Assembly: GCA_024644015.1 (NCBI GenBank)
Contig: JAHELV010000022.1
Span: forward strand, 1 to 62,204
Length of the DNA: 62,204 nucleotides
Reading direction: 5' to 3'
Origin: Nitriliruptorales bacterium
GTDB lineage: Bacteria; Actinomycetota; Nitriliruptoria; Euzebyales; JAHELV01
The position numbers and the translations under genes were made by a program. Numbering within the stretch: the stretch's first letter is position 1; every line of letters begins with the position of its first letter. Below, one piece after another: positions 1 through 8,393 of this stretch. A model generated the notes under the pieces. That model ran no database searches. It was not told the DNA's origin and saw only the letters and a program-made list of their open reading frames with translations.

Positions 1-424
1 CGCCCGCTGCGCCCTCGACCCGGGACACAGCCGACGGCGCAGCGTCACCGTCACCCGCCACGGTTCGGCTCCCGACCGGTGCGACCGGGACACCGTGCAC
101 TGGATCGGCGGCCACGGCCCCCGACGCACCCGGCCGCGCGACATGCTCACCGTCGCCCGCTGCGCCCTCGACCCGGGACACAGCCGACGGCGCAGCGTCA
201 CCGTCACCCGCCACGGTTCGGCTCCCGACCGGTGCGACCGGGACACCGTGCACTGGATCGGCGGCCACGGCCCCGGACGCACCCGGCCGCGCGACATGCT
301 CACCGTCGCCCGCTGCGCCCTCGACCCGGGACACAGCCGACGGCGCAGCGTCACCGTCACCCGCCACGGTTCGGCTCCCGACCGGCGCGGCCGGGACACC
401 GTGCACTGGATCGACCGCCACGGC
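1..424 (-). repeat. 153-bp tandem repeat inside the fliK-like gene
   Basis: Units start at 1, 154 and 307; the third is cut short near 424. The period is 153 bp, exactly 51 codons, so frame is kept. Copies differ at only a few positions (for example GGTGCGACC versus GGCGCGGCC near the 3' end of the unit on the plus strand). The array continues past the left edge, so the copy number is unknown. Confidence 0.9.
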
Positions 425-820
425 GGGTGACGGCACCCCTGTCGGCGGGACCGCCTCGACGACAGGTTCCGCCGGGATCCGCGCCCGACCGCCCGCCGAC
501 GCGTCCGTTTTGAGCGACGCGTGAGTAGTGGCCTGCAACGCTGCGGGCGGATCCGCCCGGTCGGGCGCCGGGCGCGCCCCTTCCACGCCCAGGTCCACTG
601 TTCCCCCGACGGGCACGCCCGCCGTCAGTACGGCGGCGATCACGGACTGCACGGCGGCCGGTTCGGCAGACGAATCAGCGGTCGTGTCGGGCACCTCAGC
701 CACCGCCGTCACGGACGACAGGGCGGTTGCGAAGGCCTGATTCGCCAGGTCCCCGTGCCCGGACGGTGCCGCCTCGGCCAGCATGGTCCACAGGATCGAG
801 TTGGCGTGGACGTCAGCCAT
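1..820 (-). CDS. fliK: FliK-like flagellar hook-length control protein, 5' part only (cut by window edge)
   Basis: The frame is open from ATG at 820 to the window edge (273 codons, no stop). GGAGG lies 5 nt upstream, and the start overlaps the transglycosylase stop by 8 nt (ATGGCTGA). The product begins [18 protein letters not shown] and is rich in Ala, Pro, Val and Gly. After residue ~131 it enters tandem 51-residue repeats containing [15 protein letters not shown]. Hook-length rulers (FliK) are long, low-complexity Ala/Pro-rich proteins often encoded after fliJ, so position and composition both fit. The conserved C-terminal hook domain, which would prove the call, lies outside the window. 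A non-ruler secreted repeat protein remains possible. Confidence 0.6.
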   Translation of the reverse strand, partial: MADVHANSILWTMLAEAAPSGHGDLANQAFATALSSVTAVAEVPDTTADSSAEPAAVQSVIAAVLTAGVPVGGTVDLGVEGARPAPDRADPPAALQATTHASLKTDASAGGRARIPAEPVVEAVPPTGVPSPAVAVDPVHGVPAAPVGSRTVAGDGDAAPSAVSRVEGAAGDGEHVARPGASGAVAADPVHGVPVAPVGSRTVAGDGDAAPSAVSRVEGAAGDGEHVARPGASGAVAADPVHGVPVAPVGSRTVAGDGDAAPSAVSRVEGAAG

Positions 821-1403
821 TCGTGCCTCCCATTGCTGCATACGATCCAAGTACCGCGCGGACGTAGTTCTGGGTCTCGCCGATACGGGGCACGCCGCCC
901 GCCTCCGCCACCCGACCGGGGCCCGCGTTGTACGCCGCCAGCGCAAGGCGCACCGTGCCGAACCGATCGAGCTGCTCGCGCAGGTACCGGGCGCCTCCGT
1001 CGAGGTTCTCGAGTGGATCGTCGGCGTCGACGCCGAGGCCACGCGCTGTCGCGGGCATCAACTGCGTCAGTCCGCGCGCACCGGCGTGGCTACGCGCATC
1101 GGGATCGAATCCCGACTCGTGCTTGACCAGCGCGGCCAGCAGTCGCGGGTCCAGGTTGTGTCGTCGCGCCGCCCGCTCGATGTGTGGCACCCACCGTCGA
1201 GCCTGCGCCGGCAGGGTCGCTGACCACTGCGACGCCGGCGATCGCTCTGCCGGCGCCGCCCCGACGAGCCTGTGCTGGTCATCGACCGCTGCAACGCGAC
1301 GCCCGGCGTCATCGAGGACCACACGGAACGCCGCGGCATCGGCGAACCGCATGTGCAGTGCGGCGATGCGCTGCTGTACGGCAACGACCGAAGCGACGGT
1401 CAT
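813..1403 (-). CDS. Flagellar-cluster lytic transglycosylase (SLT domain)
   Basis: A 196-aa protein with a C-terminal SLT lysozyme-like domain (about residues 75-190). The catalytic Glu is probably E96 in LVKHESGFD. It is followed by [17 protein letters not shown], the NLDGGARYL helix and [13 protein letters not shown], all typical of family 1 transglycosylases. The enzyme would open peptidoglycan locally so the flagellar rod can pass. There is no clear signal peptide; the N-terminal ~60 residues are coiled and may guide it to the export apparatus. The start overlaps the fliJ stop (ATGA) and its own stop overlaps the fliK-like start, so it is translated within the flagellar operon. Confidence 0.85.
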   Translation of the reverse strand: MTVASVVAVQQRIAALHMRFADAAAFRVVLDDAGRRVAAVDDQHRLVGAAPAERSPASQWSATLPAQARRWVPHIERAARRHNLDPRLLAALVKHESGFDPDARSHAGARGLTQLMPATARGLGVDADDPLENLDGGARYLREQLDRFGTVRLALAAYNAGPGRVAEAGGVPRIGETQNYVRAVLGSYAAMGGTNG

Positions 1404-1813
1404 CGCTGCACCGCCCGCAGTCGCGCCAGCTCCGCCAGCGCACGCAGCGCAGCCCTGCGCGCCACGACCGCCTGGGCCTCCTCGCGGCGTTCGATCAATC
1501 GTTCGGCTGACCGGCGCCGCGCAACCGCAGCGCTGCGCGCAAGTCGGGCGTCGCGTTCGTCACGGTTGCGTAGCTGGACGATCGCGATCGCCTCGTCAGC
1601 CTGCTCATTCACCGCGATGCCCTGCATGCGCAACGCCAGCAGCTCCGGAAGCGTCTGCGGGTATGGCTCGCTGTGCAGCATGTGGTCGGTGCGCCGGAGG
1701 GCATCACGGGTCACCTCCGCGGCTTCGCGATCCCGCGCGGCTGCCGCAAGCACGCTGTCAGCGGCCTGCTCGTCACGCCGCAGCAGTCGCAGCACGATCC
1801 CGAAGCGGCTCAT
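1400..1813 (-). CDS. fliJ: FliJ-like flagellar export protein
   Basis: A 137-aa, almost wholly alpha-helical protein rich in Arg, Ala and Glu with heptad-like spacing, beginning [20 protein letters not shown]. FliJ is a small coiled-coil stalk protein that links the FliI ATPase to the export gate. FliJ sequences diverge strongly, so the call rests on size, coiled-coil character and position directly after fliI (ATGA overlap at 1810-1813) and before the transglycosylase. Confidence 0.7.
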   Translation of the reverse strand: MSRFGIVLRLLRRDEQAADSVLAAAARDREAAEVTRDALRRTDHMLHSEPYPQTLPELLALRMQGIAVNEQADEAIAIVQLRNRDERDARLARSAAVARRRSAERLIERREEAQAVVARRAALRALAELARLRAVQR

Positions 1814-3162
1814 GTCAGGACCTCGGTGGAGCCTGGCTGTGCCGCGGTCCGTGTCGCGTCCCGCACGTCGCCGGACGCGAGCAGCGCGGCCAGGTCAGCC
1901 CACGCCTCATCGGCCGGCACGAGCTCGAGAGGCCCCTGCGACAGGAACGCATCGAGCTCGGTACGCAGCGCCAGGCCGGCGTCGGCGAGCGGGTTCGTGC
2001 CGGCAACGTATGCCCCGACCTCGACGAGGTCTCGGACCTCGACCAGCGCCGACAGCAGCGACCGCAGCCGCGCCGCCAAGGCCGCCTGCTGCGGGTCGAC
2101 GAGCTTGGCGGCAAGGCGGCTCAGCGACTGACCTGGATCGATGGGCGGGTAGCGCCCCGCCATCGCCAGTGCGCGGTCGAGCACCAGATGCCCGTCCAAC
2201 AACGACCGTGCCGTGTCGCCGACAGGGTCGTGGATGTCGTCGCCCTCGACGAGCACCGTGTAGAACGCGGTGACGCTGCCGACCTGCCGCGGACCCGTCT
2301 GCTCGAGCAACTGCGGGAGCAGCCGCGAGGCCACCGACGGCGGGTAACCCATGTTTGCCGGCAGCTCGCCGGCGGCGAGCCCGATGTCGCGCTGTGCCAT
2401 CGCCATCCTGGTCAGGGAATCGACGAGCAGCAGCACGTCGCTGCCACGATCCGCCGCAACGGTGGCGATACGTGTCGCCAACCAGCCCGCGCGCAGACGC
2501 GCGAGGGGCGGTTCGTCTCCCGTGGCCACGACGACCGTGCACCGTTGACGCGCCTCGGCGCCCAGCTCGTCTTCGAGGAACTCGCGCACCTCTCGGCCGC
2601 GCTCCCCCACCAGCCCGACGACGACCTGGTCCGCGGCGGCGCCACGGGCGATCATGCCGAGCAACGTGGACTTGCCGACACCACTGCCCGCGAGCACGCC
2701 GACGCGTTGGCCTCTGCCGATCGTGCACAACGTGTCGATCGCCCGCACGCCGACGGACAGCGGGCGGTTGATGCGCCGTCGGGCCAGGGCGGGTGGCACG
2801 ACGGCGTGCAGCGGCACACGGTCTGTCCCGACCGTTCCGAGGCCATCCAGCGGGCGGCCCAGCGCGTCGAGCACCCGTCCGACCACCCCGTCGCCGACCG
2901 GCACGGCCGCGTGCGCCTGCAACGGTCGCACGCGGTCGCCGCGCGCGAGTCCTGCGGTCTGTTCGAGCAGCGTCACGTGTGCGCCGTCGTCGTCGACGCC
3001 GACCACTTCACCGTCCACCCGCCGCGACGCCGTCTCGACCGCGACGGGCTGACCGACCCGAAGGCGCAGTCCCCTGACCCGCAGCTGATCACCGGCAACG
3101 GCGGCAACTGTCCCATGAACCGTGTGGCGCTCCAGGCACTCGATCTGCTCACGACTGCGCAT
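1810..3162 (-). CDS. fliI: Flagellar export ATPase FliI
   Basis: A 450-aa ATPase of the F1-beta/type III export class, the usual length. Walker A is GSGVGKST (about residues 159-166), Walker B is LLLVDSLTRMA, and GYPPSVASRLLPQLLEQTG and GRYPPIDPGQSLSRL are family signatures. With FliH and FliJ it energises export of flagellar subunits at the inner membrane. The open frame extends far upstream, but ATG 3162 with GGGAGG seven nt before it gives the standard N-terminus (MRSREQIECLERHTVHG). The start lies inside the end of fliH (14-nt overlap). Confidence 0.95.
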   Translation of the reverse strand: MRSREQIECLERHTVHGTVAAVAGDQLRVRGLRLRVGQPVAVETASRRVDGEVVGVDDDGAHVTLLEQTAGLARGDRVRPLQAHAAVPVGDGVVGRVLDALGRPLDGLGTVGTDRVPLHAVVPPALARRRINRPLSVGVRAIDTLCTIGRGQRVGVLAGSGVGKSTLLGMIARGAAADQVVVGLVGERGREVREFLEDELGAEARQRCTVVVATGDEPPLARLRAGWLATRIATVAADRGSDVLLLVDSLTRMAMAQRDIGLAAGELPANMGYPPSVASRLLPQLLEQTGPRQVGSVTAFYTVLVEGDDIHDPVGDTARSLLDGHLVLDRALAMAGRYPPIDPGQSLSRLAAKLVDPQQAALAARLRSLLSALVEVRDLVEVGAYVAGTNPLADAGLALRTELDAFLSQGPLELVPADEAWADLAALLASGDVRDATRTAAQPGSTEVLT

Positions 3163-3721
3163 CGAGCACCTCCCGGACCGCGGACCACCGATGCTGCTGA
3201 CCCAAGGCTGCGACGCTCCAGCGTCCGACCAGCCGTGCTTCGCCCTCGGTGACCGACGGGTCCGACACGACGCGCACCGCGTCACCGAGTAGCTGCTGCA
3301 CGAGGTCGACCTGTTCCGGCGCCACGTGTGCCTGGATGTCGGTGTCGTCGAGCTCGGACAGCGCCGCGCGGATGCCGCCGACGAGGTCGTCGACGGGGGG
3401 CGGACCGGTCCCGCCGACGACGTATCGCGCGATCGCAAGCGCGAGATCGACGACGTCGTCGTCGTACGCCGCCGTCGCGGCCGCAAGCCGCTCGGTCTCG
3501 GCACGGATCGCGGCACGCAGCGTCTCGATCGTGTGCTCGACCTGTGCGAGGCCGGCTTGCGTGCCTTCCACCAGGCCGTCGGCGTGGCCCCGTGCATACG
3601 CCCGCCCGCACTCCTCGTCGAGATGACGCCGCAGCTCCGCCGGCAGCGCCGTGGACGCATCGGCCAGCACCTCGCCGACGTCGGCAACGAACGGTTGCGG
3701 GAGCACCCTAGGCAACGACAT
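3149..3721 (-). CDS. fliH: Flagellar assembly protein FliH
   Basis: About 190 aa with an acidic, helical middle (EECGRAYARGHADGLVEGTQAGLAQVE) containing Gly-spaced small-residue helices typical of FliH, and a C-terminal domain (LALAIARYVVGG, then DPSVTEGEARL) like the FliH/V-ATPase E subunit family. FliH binds and restrains FliI. ATG 3721 is preferred, with GGAG nine nt upstream; GTG 3736 would add five residues. The 5' end overlaps fliG by 14 nt and the 3' end overlaps fliI, consistent with coupled translation. Confidence 0.85.
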   Translation of the reverse strand: MSLPRVLPQPFVADVGEVLADASTALPAELRRHLDEECGRAYARGHADGLVEGTQAGLAQVEHTIETLRAAIRAETERLAAATAAYDDDVVDLALAIARYVVGGTGPPPVDDLVGGIRAALSELDDTDIQAHVAPEQVDLVQQLLGDAVRVVSDPSVTEGEARLVGRWSVAALGQQHRWSAVREVLDAQS

Positions 3722-4751
3722 CACCCGCGTCTCCACGCATCAGCGTGACGGTGCCTTCCTCAACCATGCGCCGGACCTGACCGGCAATCTCGGACCGCGC
3801 GCCGTCGATCTCGCTGCGCGGCGCGGGACCGAGGAGCTCGATCTCCTCGGTGAGCGCCTCGCGGGCACGTTCAGACAGGTTGCGCAGGATCGTGTCGTGC
3901 AACTGGCCCTCGAGTCCCTTCATGGCCAGCGCCAACTGCTGGGCGTCGATCTCGCGCAGCACCTCCTGCAGATCACGATCTGTCAGTGCGGCAAGATCGT
4001 CGAAGATGAACATCTGCCCGCGGATCTCGTTGGCGAGAGGCTCATCGACCTGCTCGATCGTGTCGAGGATCGCCGACCCGAGATCCGCGTCGACGCTGTT
4101 GAGCATGTTCGCGAGCTCGCGCAATCCCGACGACTGGGCAGACGGCACGGGCTGCGCGTCGCCCATGCTGGCCCGCAACGCTGCTTCGATCCTCGAGACC
4201 ATCGCTGCGGGTGGCGGTTGCATCGTCGCGACCCGGACGGCAACGTCCGCTCGCAGATCCTCGGGCAGCGCCGCCAGAACCAGCGCCGAGAAGCGGCTCG
4301 GCATGTGCGACAGGACCACCGCGCCGACCTGTGGGTGCTCGTTGCGCAGCAGTCGTGCGACGGCGTCCGGCGTCCGGCCGGTCAGGAAGTTGAACGGGGT
4401 CTGACGCGCCGTTGCGATGAGGCGGTCAACGATCTCGTCACCGCGGTCACCCCGCCAGGCCCGCAGCATGGCCCGGGCGTGCTGCTCACCGCCGGTGACG
4501 ATCGTGCGATGAGCGACCGCTTCCTGGTGGAACTCCGACAACACGCCGGCGAGCTGCTCAGGCGGAACGAAGCCGAGCTCGACGACCTCGCGCGCGATCT
4601 GCTCGACCTCGTCGTCGAACAACTCCCGCAGCACCGCTTCCGCGCGGTCCGTGCCGAGCGCGAGGAGTACCGCCGCAGCCTTCTGCGGACGGCTCAAACG
4701 CGACGCCGCGCCGGCGGCGTCGGCGACCGGATCCATGGGTGCGAGCGACAC
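3708..4751 (-). CDS. fliG: Flagellar motor switch protein FliG
   Basis: A 347-aa FliG with all three domains: N-terminal FliF-binding domain (RPQKAAAVLLALGTDRAEAVLREL), middle domain with the EHPQ motif (LLRNEHPQVGAVVLSHM), and C-terminal torque domain (IFDDLAALTDRDLQEVLREID ... NLSERAREALTEEIELLGP) carrying the charged residues that face the stator. It forms the upper C-ring and sets rotation direction. The start is GTG 4751 with GGAGG nine nt upstream, three bases after the fliF stop. Confidence 0.96.
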   Translation of the reverse strand: MSLAPMDPVADAAGAASRLSRPQKAAAVLLALGTDRAEAVLRELFDDEVEQIAREVVELGFVPPEQLAGVLSEFHQEAVAHRTIVTGGEQHARAMLRAWRGDRGDEIVDRLIATARQTPFNFLTGRTPDAVARLLRNEHPQVGAVVLSHMPSRFSALVLAALPEDLRADVAVRVATMQPPPAAMVSRIEAALRASMGDAQPVPSAQSSGLRELANMLNSVDADLGSAILDTIEQVDEPLANEIRGQMFIFDDLAALTDRDLQEVLREIDAQQLALAMKGLEGQLHDTILRNLSERAREALTEEIELLGPAPRSEIDGARSEIAGQVRRMVEEGTVTLMRGDAGDVVA

Positions 4752-4754
4752 GGG

Positions 4755-6254
4755 TCAGACCCTCCGGTCGGCGAGCCAGCTACGCAACAGCACCGCGATG
4801 TCCTCCGGTTGCTCGTCGACCAGCGCCGTGACGTCGGAGGGCACTCCGGCCGCGCCCGGCTGCAGCTGCTGCGGTGCACGGCCGAGTGCGGCCTGCGCCG
4901 GGCTGTCGACCGTGACGTCGACCACGTCGACGCTGCTGCGTCGCCGCCTGAGCATGATCACGAAGATCACCGCGACGACGATCAGCACGACCACGGCGGC
5001 GGCGCGTCCGGCCAGCCCGATCATGTCGGTGGCCCCTGCAGCCTCGTCGACCGGTTCTGGCTCCGGGAACGGCACCGCCGACACGGCCACCGTGTCGCCG
5101 CGTTCGGCGTCCAATCCGAGGGCCGCGGTCACCAGGTCCTCGACCTCGGTCTCCGGGACGGGTGTCAGACCGGTCAGCGCGCCGTCATCCATCACGATTG
5201 CGACCGACAGACCTTCGACCTTGCCGGGGCTCTGACGGGTGAACACCGTCTCCTTGTCAACCCCGTACTCGACGGTCGAGCGGTCCCGCTCGTAGTCGCT
5301 TCCAGTCGCACCGTCGATCGGCAGCGGTCCGCCGTCGACGCCGGTCACGCCGCCAGGCACCGTACCCTGCCCCTGGAAGCGCTCGTTCTCGACATCCTCG
5401 CGCAGCGACACCCGCGAATCGGGTGCGAAGGTCTCACGGGTCTGCTCGGCCTCGTCGAAGTTCATCGTCGCGCGGACCACGACCGACGCCGTGCCGCCGC
5501 CGGCGGCGGCGACCAGCTCACGAACGTCGCCTGCGAGGGCCTGCTCGAACTCGCGGGTCTGGCGCAGCAGCCGCCCGGTTCCACCACCGCCGCTCCCGTC
5601 GCCAGGTGCCTGCAGGACCGTGCCGTCGGTGTCGGCCACCGTCACGTTGTCGACATCGAGACCCTCGACGCTGGACGAGACCATGAACGCGATCGACTCG
5701 ACCTGGCTCGCGTCGATGTCGCGCGCCGTGTCGAGAAGGACCGACGCGGTGACCGGCTCTTGATCCTCCTCGAAGAGGCGCTCCTCGGGAATCACCAACC
5801 GCACTGTCGCGGTGTTCACGGCGTCCATCGCGCCGAGGGTCGCGGCCAGCTCACCCTCGAGCGCGCGCTGATAGTCCACGCGCTGTTTGAAGTTGGAGAC
5901 GCCGACGCCCTGCTCGTCGAGCAGCTCGTAGCCCGGCGGCGCAACGGCACCACCCGAGACGCCGTCCGCGGCGAGCGCCGCCCTCGTCTCGTACAGCTGG
6001 TTCTGTGGCACGAGCACCCGGGAGCCGCCACCCTCGACGGTGTACGCGACGCCCTGCTCTTCCAGGCCGTCGATGACCTGTTGCAGCGACGCGTCGTCGA
6101 GTCCGGTGTACAGGACGGTGTACGACGGACTGGTCACCCACCGAAGGAAGCCGGCCACAGCAACCGCAGCGACCGCGACGGCCGCAACGATCATGACGCG
6201 GTGCGCGACAGGAAGATCGCGCACGAACTGGAGCCCTCGGTCACGCATCGCCAT
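4755..6254 (-). CDS. fliF: Flagellar MS-ring protein FliF
   Basis: A 499-aa protein with transmembrane segments near residues 20-37 and 420-445, the YscJ-like ring-building motifs (SYTVLYTGLDDASLQQVIDGL, ALEGELAATLGAMDAV) and a C-terminal tail (DEQPEDIAVLLRSWLADR) that matches the FliG-binding end of FliF. It forms the membrane ring that houses the export gate. It lies between fliE (4-nt gap) and fliG (3-nt gap) in the usual order. A poly-Gly/Pro linker around residues 215-225 is unremarkable. Confidence 0.96.
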   Translation of the reverse strand: MAMRDRGLQFVRDLPVAHRVMIVAAVAVAAVAVAGFLRWVTSPSYTVLYTGLDDASLQQVIDGLEEQGVAYTVEGGGSRVLVPQNQLYETRAALAADGVSGGAVAPPGYELLDEQGVGVSNFKQRVDYQRALEGELAATLGAMDAVNTATVRLVIPEERLFEEDQEPVTASVLLDTARDIDASQVESIAFMVSSSVEGLDVDNVTVADTDGTVLQAPGDGSGGGGTGRLLRQTREFEQALAGDVRELVAAAGGGTASVVVRATMNFDEAEQTRETFAPDSRVSLREDVENERFQGQGTVPGGVTGVDGGPLPIDGATGSDYERDRSTVEYGVDKETVFTRQSPGKVEGLSVAIVMDDGALTGLTPVPETEVEDLVTAALGLDAERGDTVAVSAVPFPEPEPVDEAAGATDMIGLAGRAAAVVVLIVVAVIFVIMLRRRRSSVDVVDVTVDSPAQAALGRAPQQLQPGAAGVPSDVTALVDEQPEDIAVLLRSWLADRRV

Positions 6255-6258
6255 CCCC

Positions 6259-6555
6259 CTAGACCTGCAGCCTCATGATTTCCTGGTACGCCTCGACCGC
6301 GCGGTTGCGCACGGCAACGAGCGTCTCGGTCGCCAGCTGCGACTTCGTCGTTGCGGTCATCACCTCGTGGACCGCGGTCGGCCCGTCCGTCGCGAATGAC
6401 AACGCGGCGTCGTCTGCAGCCCGCTCGAGCTGCGAGACACTCTGCAGCCCACGCTGCAGGCTGTCGCCGAACCCCGCGGCCGGTGCCGGGTCGCCGGCGG
6501 GCTGCACGAGGCGTGAAGCAACCGGACCGATGTTGGAGACGCCGCCGACCGCCAT
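6259..6555 (-). CDS. fliE: Flagellar hook-basal body protein FliE
   Basis: A 98-aa rod adaptor. The C-terminal half (GPTAVHEVMTATTKSQLATE, then TLVAVRNRAVEAYQEIMRLQV) is the conserved FliE signature. FliE joins the MS-ring to the rod. Its start overlaps the flgC stop by one base (TGATG), as is common for flgC-fliE pairs. Confidence 0.95.
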   Translation of the reverse strand: MAVGGVSNIGPVASRLVQPAGDPAPAAGFGDSLQRGLQSVSQLERAADDAALSFATDGPTAVHEVMTATTKSQLATETLVAVRNRAVEAYQEIMRLQV

Positions 6556-6965
6556 CAGCCGTTGCCGATCCGGAGGGCGCTGGCGTACGCCTCACGGGCG
6601 CTGTCGAGCACTCTGGTGTTCGCCTGGTAGCCGCGCTGCGCGACGATGAGATCGGTCAGCTGGCCAACTAGGTCCACCACGGCGCCCTGTACCTGGCCGC
6701 TCGCGTCGGCAAGCGGATGTCCAGGCGCGAAGACCAGCGGCCCGTCGCTGGGATCTTCGAGCAGATCGGTGACCCGGACGCCGGAACCGGTCGGTGCGAT
6801 CTCGTCGGTGTTGGGTGCGGCGACGACGAACCGCTGACGGAAAGGCTCGTCGCCGGGTCGGGTCATCGTGTTGACGTTCGCCACGTTATGGCTGACGACC
6901 TCGGTCCAGTACTGGTTGAAGCCCATACCGGTGCGGCTGATGTCGATGGCAGCGAACGCACTCAT
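6555..6965 (-). CDS. flgC: Flagellar basal-body rod protein FlgC
   Basis: A 136-aa proximal rod protein. The N-terminal motif (AIDISRTGMGFNQYWTEVVS, then HNVANVNT) and C-terminal helix (VDLVGQLTDLIVAQRGYQAN, then TRVLDSAREAY) are typical of the rod/hook family. ATG 6965 with GGAGG seven nt upstream fixes the start; the open frame continues upstream into non-homologous sequence. The start overlaps the stop of a 60-codon frame that fills the gap after flgB. Confidence 0.95.
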   Translation of the reverse strand: MSAFAAIDISRTGMGFNQYWTEVVSHNVANVNTMTRPGDEPFRQRFVVAAPNTDEIAPTGSGVRVTDLLEDPSDGPLVFAPGHPLADASGQVQGAVVDLVGQLTDLIVAQRGYQANTRVLDSAREAYASALRIGNG

Positions 6966-7144
6966 GACACGGCCTCCGCGGATCCGCGCTTCCTGTGCAA
7001 AGGAGGTCGTCCGTGCGTGCGTAGGACCTTGGAGGGTGGGTGGGTGAGCGGTCCGAAGCACGGGTGGACGACCGACGCCCCTGGTTCCACTGCGGCACTC
7101 ATGCCCAGGGCCTCCGCGGAGCCTGGTTCCACTGCGGCACTCAT
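6962..7144 (-). CDS. Possible 60-aa linker ORF between flgB and flgC
   Basis: This 60-codon frame starts in an ATGA overlap with the flgB stop (7141-7144) and ends in an ATGA overlap with the flgC start (6962-6965). It begins MSAAVEPGSAEALG, repeats MSAAVEPG at residue 15, and ends RGSAEAVS. No family is recognised, and Pro/His/Arg richness makes a folded protein doubtful. The repeats look like copies of the flgC start region, including its GGAGG-ATGAGTGC. The frame may exist mainly to keep ribosomes coupled across the gap, or may be chance. Confidence 0.35.
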   Translation of the reverse strand: MSAAVEPGSAEALGMSAAVEPGASVVHPCFGPLTHPPSKVLRTHGRPPLHRKRGSAEAVS

Positions 7145-7146
7145 GC
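7080..7146. repeat. Two 25-bp direct repeats at the flgB/flgC junction
   Basis: Identical 25-bp copies lie at 7080-7104 and 7122-7146 (period 42 bp). The right copy covers the flgB stop codon. Between them, CCTCCGCGGAG recurs near 6974 before the flgC start. The arrangement suggests an old duplication of the flgB/flgC junction. Confidence 0.8.
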
Positions 7147-7497
7147 GTTGCTCCGGAGTGCGAGGCGCAGCAGGCCGGCCTTGTGGTTGAAGACATTGAC
7201 CGCCGTGTCGTAGGCCAGATTGTCCTTGACCAGGCCAACCAGATCGCCTGCGACATCAACGGTGTTGCCTTGGCCGTTTGGCAGGTTCGCCGCCCGCGTG
7301 ACGGCCGGCGTCACCGTCCTGGGATCGCTGCCCCGGTCCAACGCCTGCGCGAGCACGTCCTCGAACTGGACCTGCCGTGCCAGGAAGTTCGGCGTCGAGC
7401 TGTTCGCCACATTGTGGGAACGAACCTCGATACGGCGCTGGATGCCGTCGAGAAAGGCCTCCATCGTCTTCGACGCAGTGTCACCGATGGGTGTCAT
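7141..7497 (-). CDS. flgB: Flagellar basal-body rod protein FlgB
   Basis: A 118-aa rod protein with the conserved N-terminal helix (RRIEVRSHNVANSSTPNFLA) and C-terminal helix (LAYDTAVNVFNHKAGLLRLAL). ATG 7497 is chosen because GAGG lies five nt upstream; GTG/ATG codons further up would add six residues without similarity. This is the first gene of the flgBC-fliEFGHIJ operon; the 177 bp before it hold no gene and probably its promoter, which I could not locate. Confidence 0.94.
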   Translation of the reverse strand: MTPIGDTASKTMEAFLDGIQRRIEVRSHNVANSSTPNFLARQVQFEDVLAQALDRGSDPRTVTPAVTRAANLPNGQGNTVDVAGDLVGLVKDNLAYDTAVNVFNHKAGLLRLALRSNA

Positions 7498-7674
7498 CGT
7501 CACCTCACAGCGCACCGGGGCCTGCGGGTGCCGAGACAGCGCACGACGGAGACCTGCGGCACGTCCCTGTCGCGATCCTTGGCTGTCCTGTAGCCAGGAG
7601 GTCAGTCGTCAGCGGTGAGGATGGCTAAAGCACCCACGGAGACCGCGATGGTGTGGTGTCCGCGTGTCACGCAC

Positions 7675-7989
7675 TCACGTGCCCGCATCCGGCGAAAGGC
7701 CGTCGGCGATGGATCGCGTGTAATGCCTGGCTGCGTGACGCCTGGCGTCCAACTCGGCGAGCTCGGCCGTGCTCTCGTCACGAAGCGCCCGGAGCCGGTT
7801 CTCGAGCCGACTGAGGCGTGCGGCAACCGCTCGCGCGCGCGGGGTCAGCTCCGCCGGCACGGGCTCGTCGGTCAGTGGCGCGTAGCACGCCGGCACGGTG
7901 GTCCAGTCGTCGCTGCGGGACAGGTGCTCGACCTGTTCGACCCAGTCCTCCAACAGCAGCAGCGCGGCTGCCCACCGGCGCTCGCTCAT
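7675..7989 (-). CDS. FliT-like flagellar protein (putative export chaperone)
   Basis: A 104-aa helical protein, MSERRWAAALLLLEDWVEQVEH..., with DWTTVPACYAPLTDEPVP and a C-terminal coiled region. Its start overlaps the fliS stop (ATGA, 7986-7989), giving the order fliD-fliS-fliT known from other bacteria. Size and position fit the FliT class, which binds the FliD cap protein or restrains regulators, but the primary sequence is too divergent to be certain. Confidence 0.5.
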   Translation of the reverse strand: MSERRWAAALLLLEDWVEQVEHLSRSDDWTTVPACYAPLTDEPVPAELTPRARAVAARLSRLENRLRALRDESTAELAELDARRHAARHYTRSIADGLSPDAGT

Positions 7990-8393
7990 CCGACACCGGC
8001 CTCGGTGCGGCAGCACGCCTCGTACCATGCGGCTCGGAGCTGACCAACGAGTCCGATGACCTCGTCGACGCCGGCGAGGTCCTTGGTGACGTTGGCCTCG
8101 ACCAGCCGGCCGATCGCGTAGTCGTACAGCGACCAGAGCCTCGGGGCGACGTCACCGCCGCGGTCGAAGTCGAGCGCCAGCTGCAGCTCGGTCAACAGGT
8201 CCTGCGAGCGCTGCAACTCGCGGTTGACCAACCCGATGTCACGCGGCATCGACGCCGCGGTGACCTGCCGCAGCGCCAGGAGCGTGCGGTCGTAGATCAT
8301 GAGGACCAGCTGTACCGGGCCGACCGTCTCGAGCGCCTGCGCCCGATAGTGGTCCGCGCTGGTGCGCACCTGTTGCCGGCCGGCGAACGTCAC
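7986..8393 (-). CDS. fliS: Flagellin export chaperone FliS
   Basis: A 135-aa FliS with the characteristic TVGPVQLVLMIYDRTLLALRQ, ALDFDRGGDVAPRLWSLYDY and LRAAWYEA motifs. FliS binds the C-terminal disordered region of FliC to stop it polymerising in the cytoplasm. The start overlaps the fliD stop by 4 nt (8390-8393), so the cap protein and chaperone are co-translated. Confidence 0.95.
   Translation of the reverse strand: MTFAGRQQVRTSADHYRAQALETVGPVQLVLMIYDRTLLALRQVTAASMPRDIGLVNRELQRSQDLLTELQLALDFDRGGDVAPRLWSLYDYAIGRLVEANVTKDLAGVDEVIGLVGQLRAAWYEACCRTEAGVG

Noticed and set aside
79-513. Plus-strand Arg/Pro/His-rich frames across the 153-bp repeat
   Set aside because: They are the antisense of the repeat in the fliK-like gene, which has a proper start, ribosome site and operon context on the minus strand.
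928-3252. Long plus-strand frame opposite the fliI/fliJ/transglycosylase genes
   Set aside because: It is the antisense shadow typical of GC-rich DNA; the minus-strand genes have clear motifs.
3163-3687. N-terminal extension of FliI
   Set aside because: The extra 175 codons are the +1 shadow of fliH; ATG 3162 with GGGAGG gives the standard FliI length.
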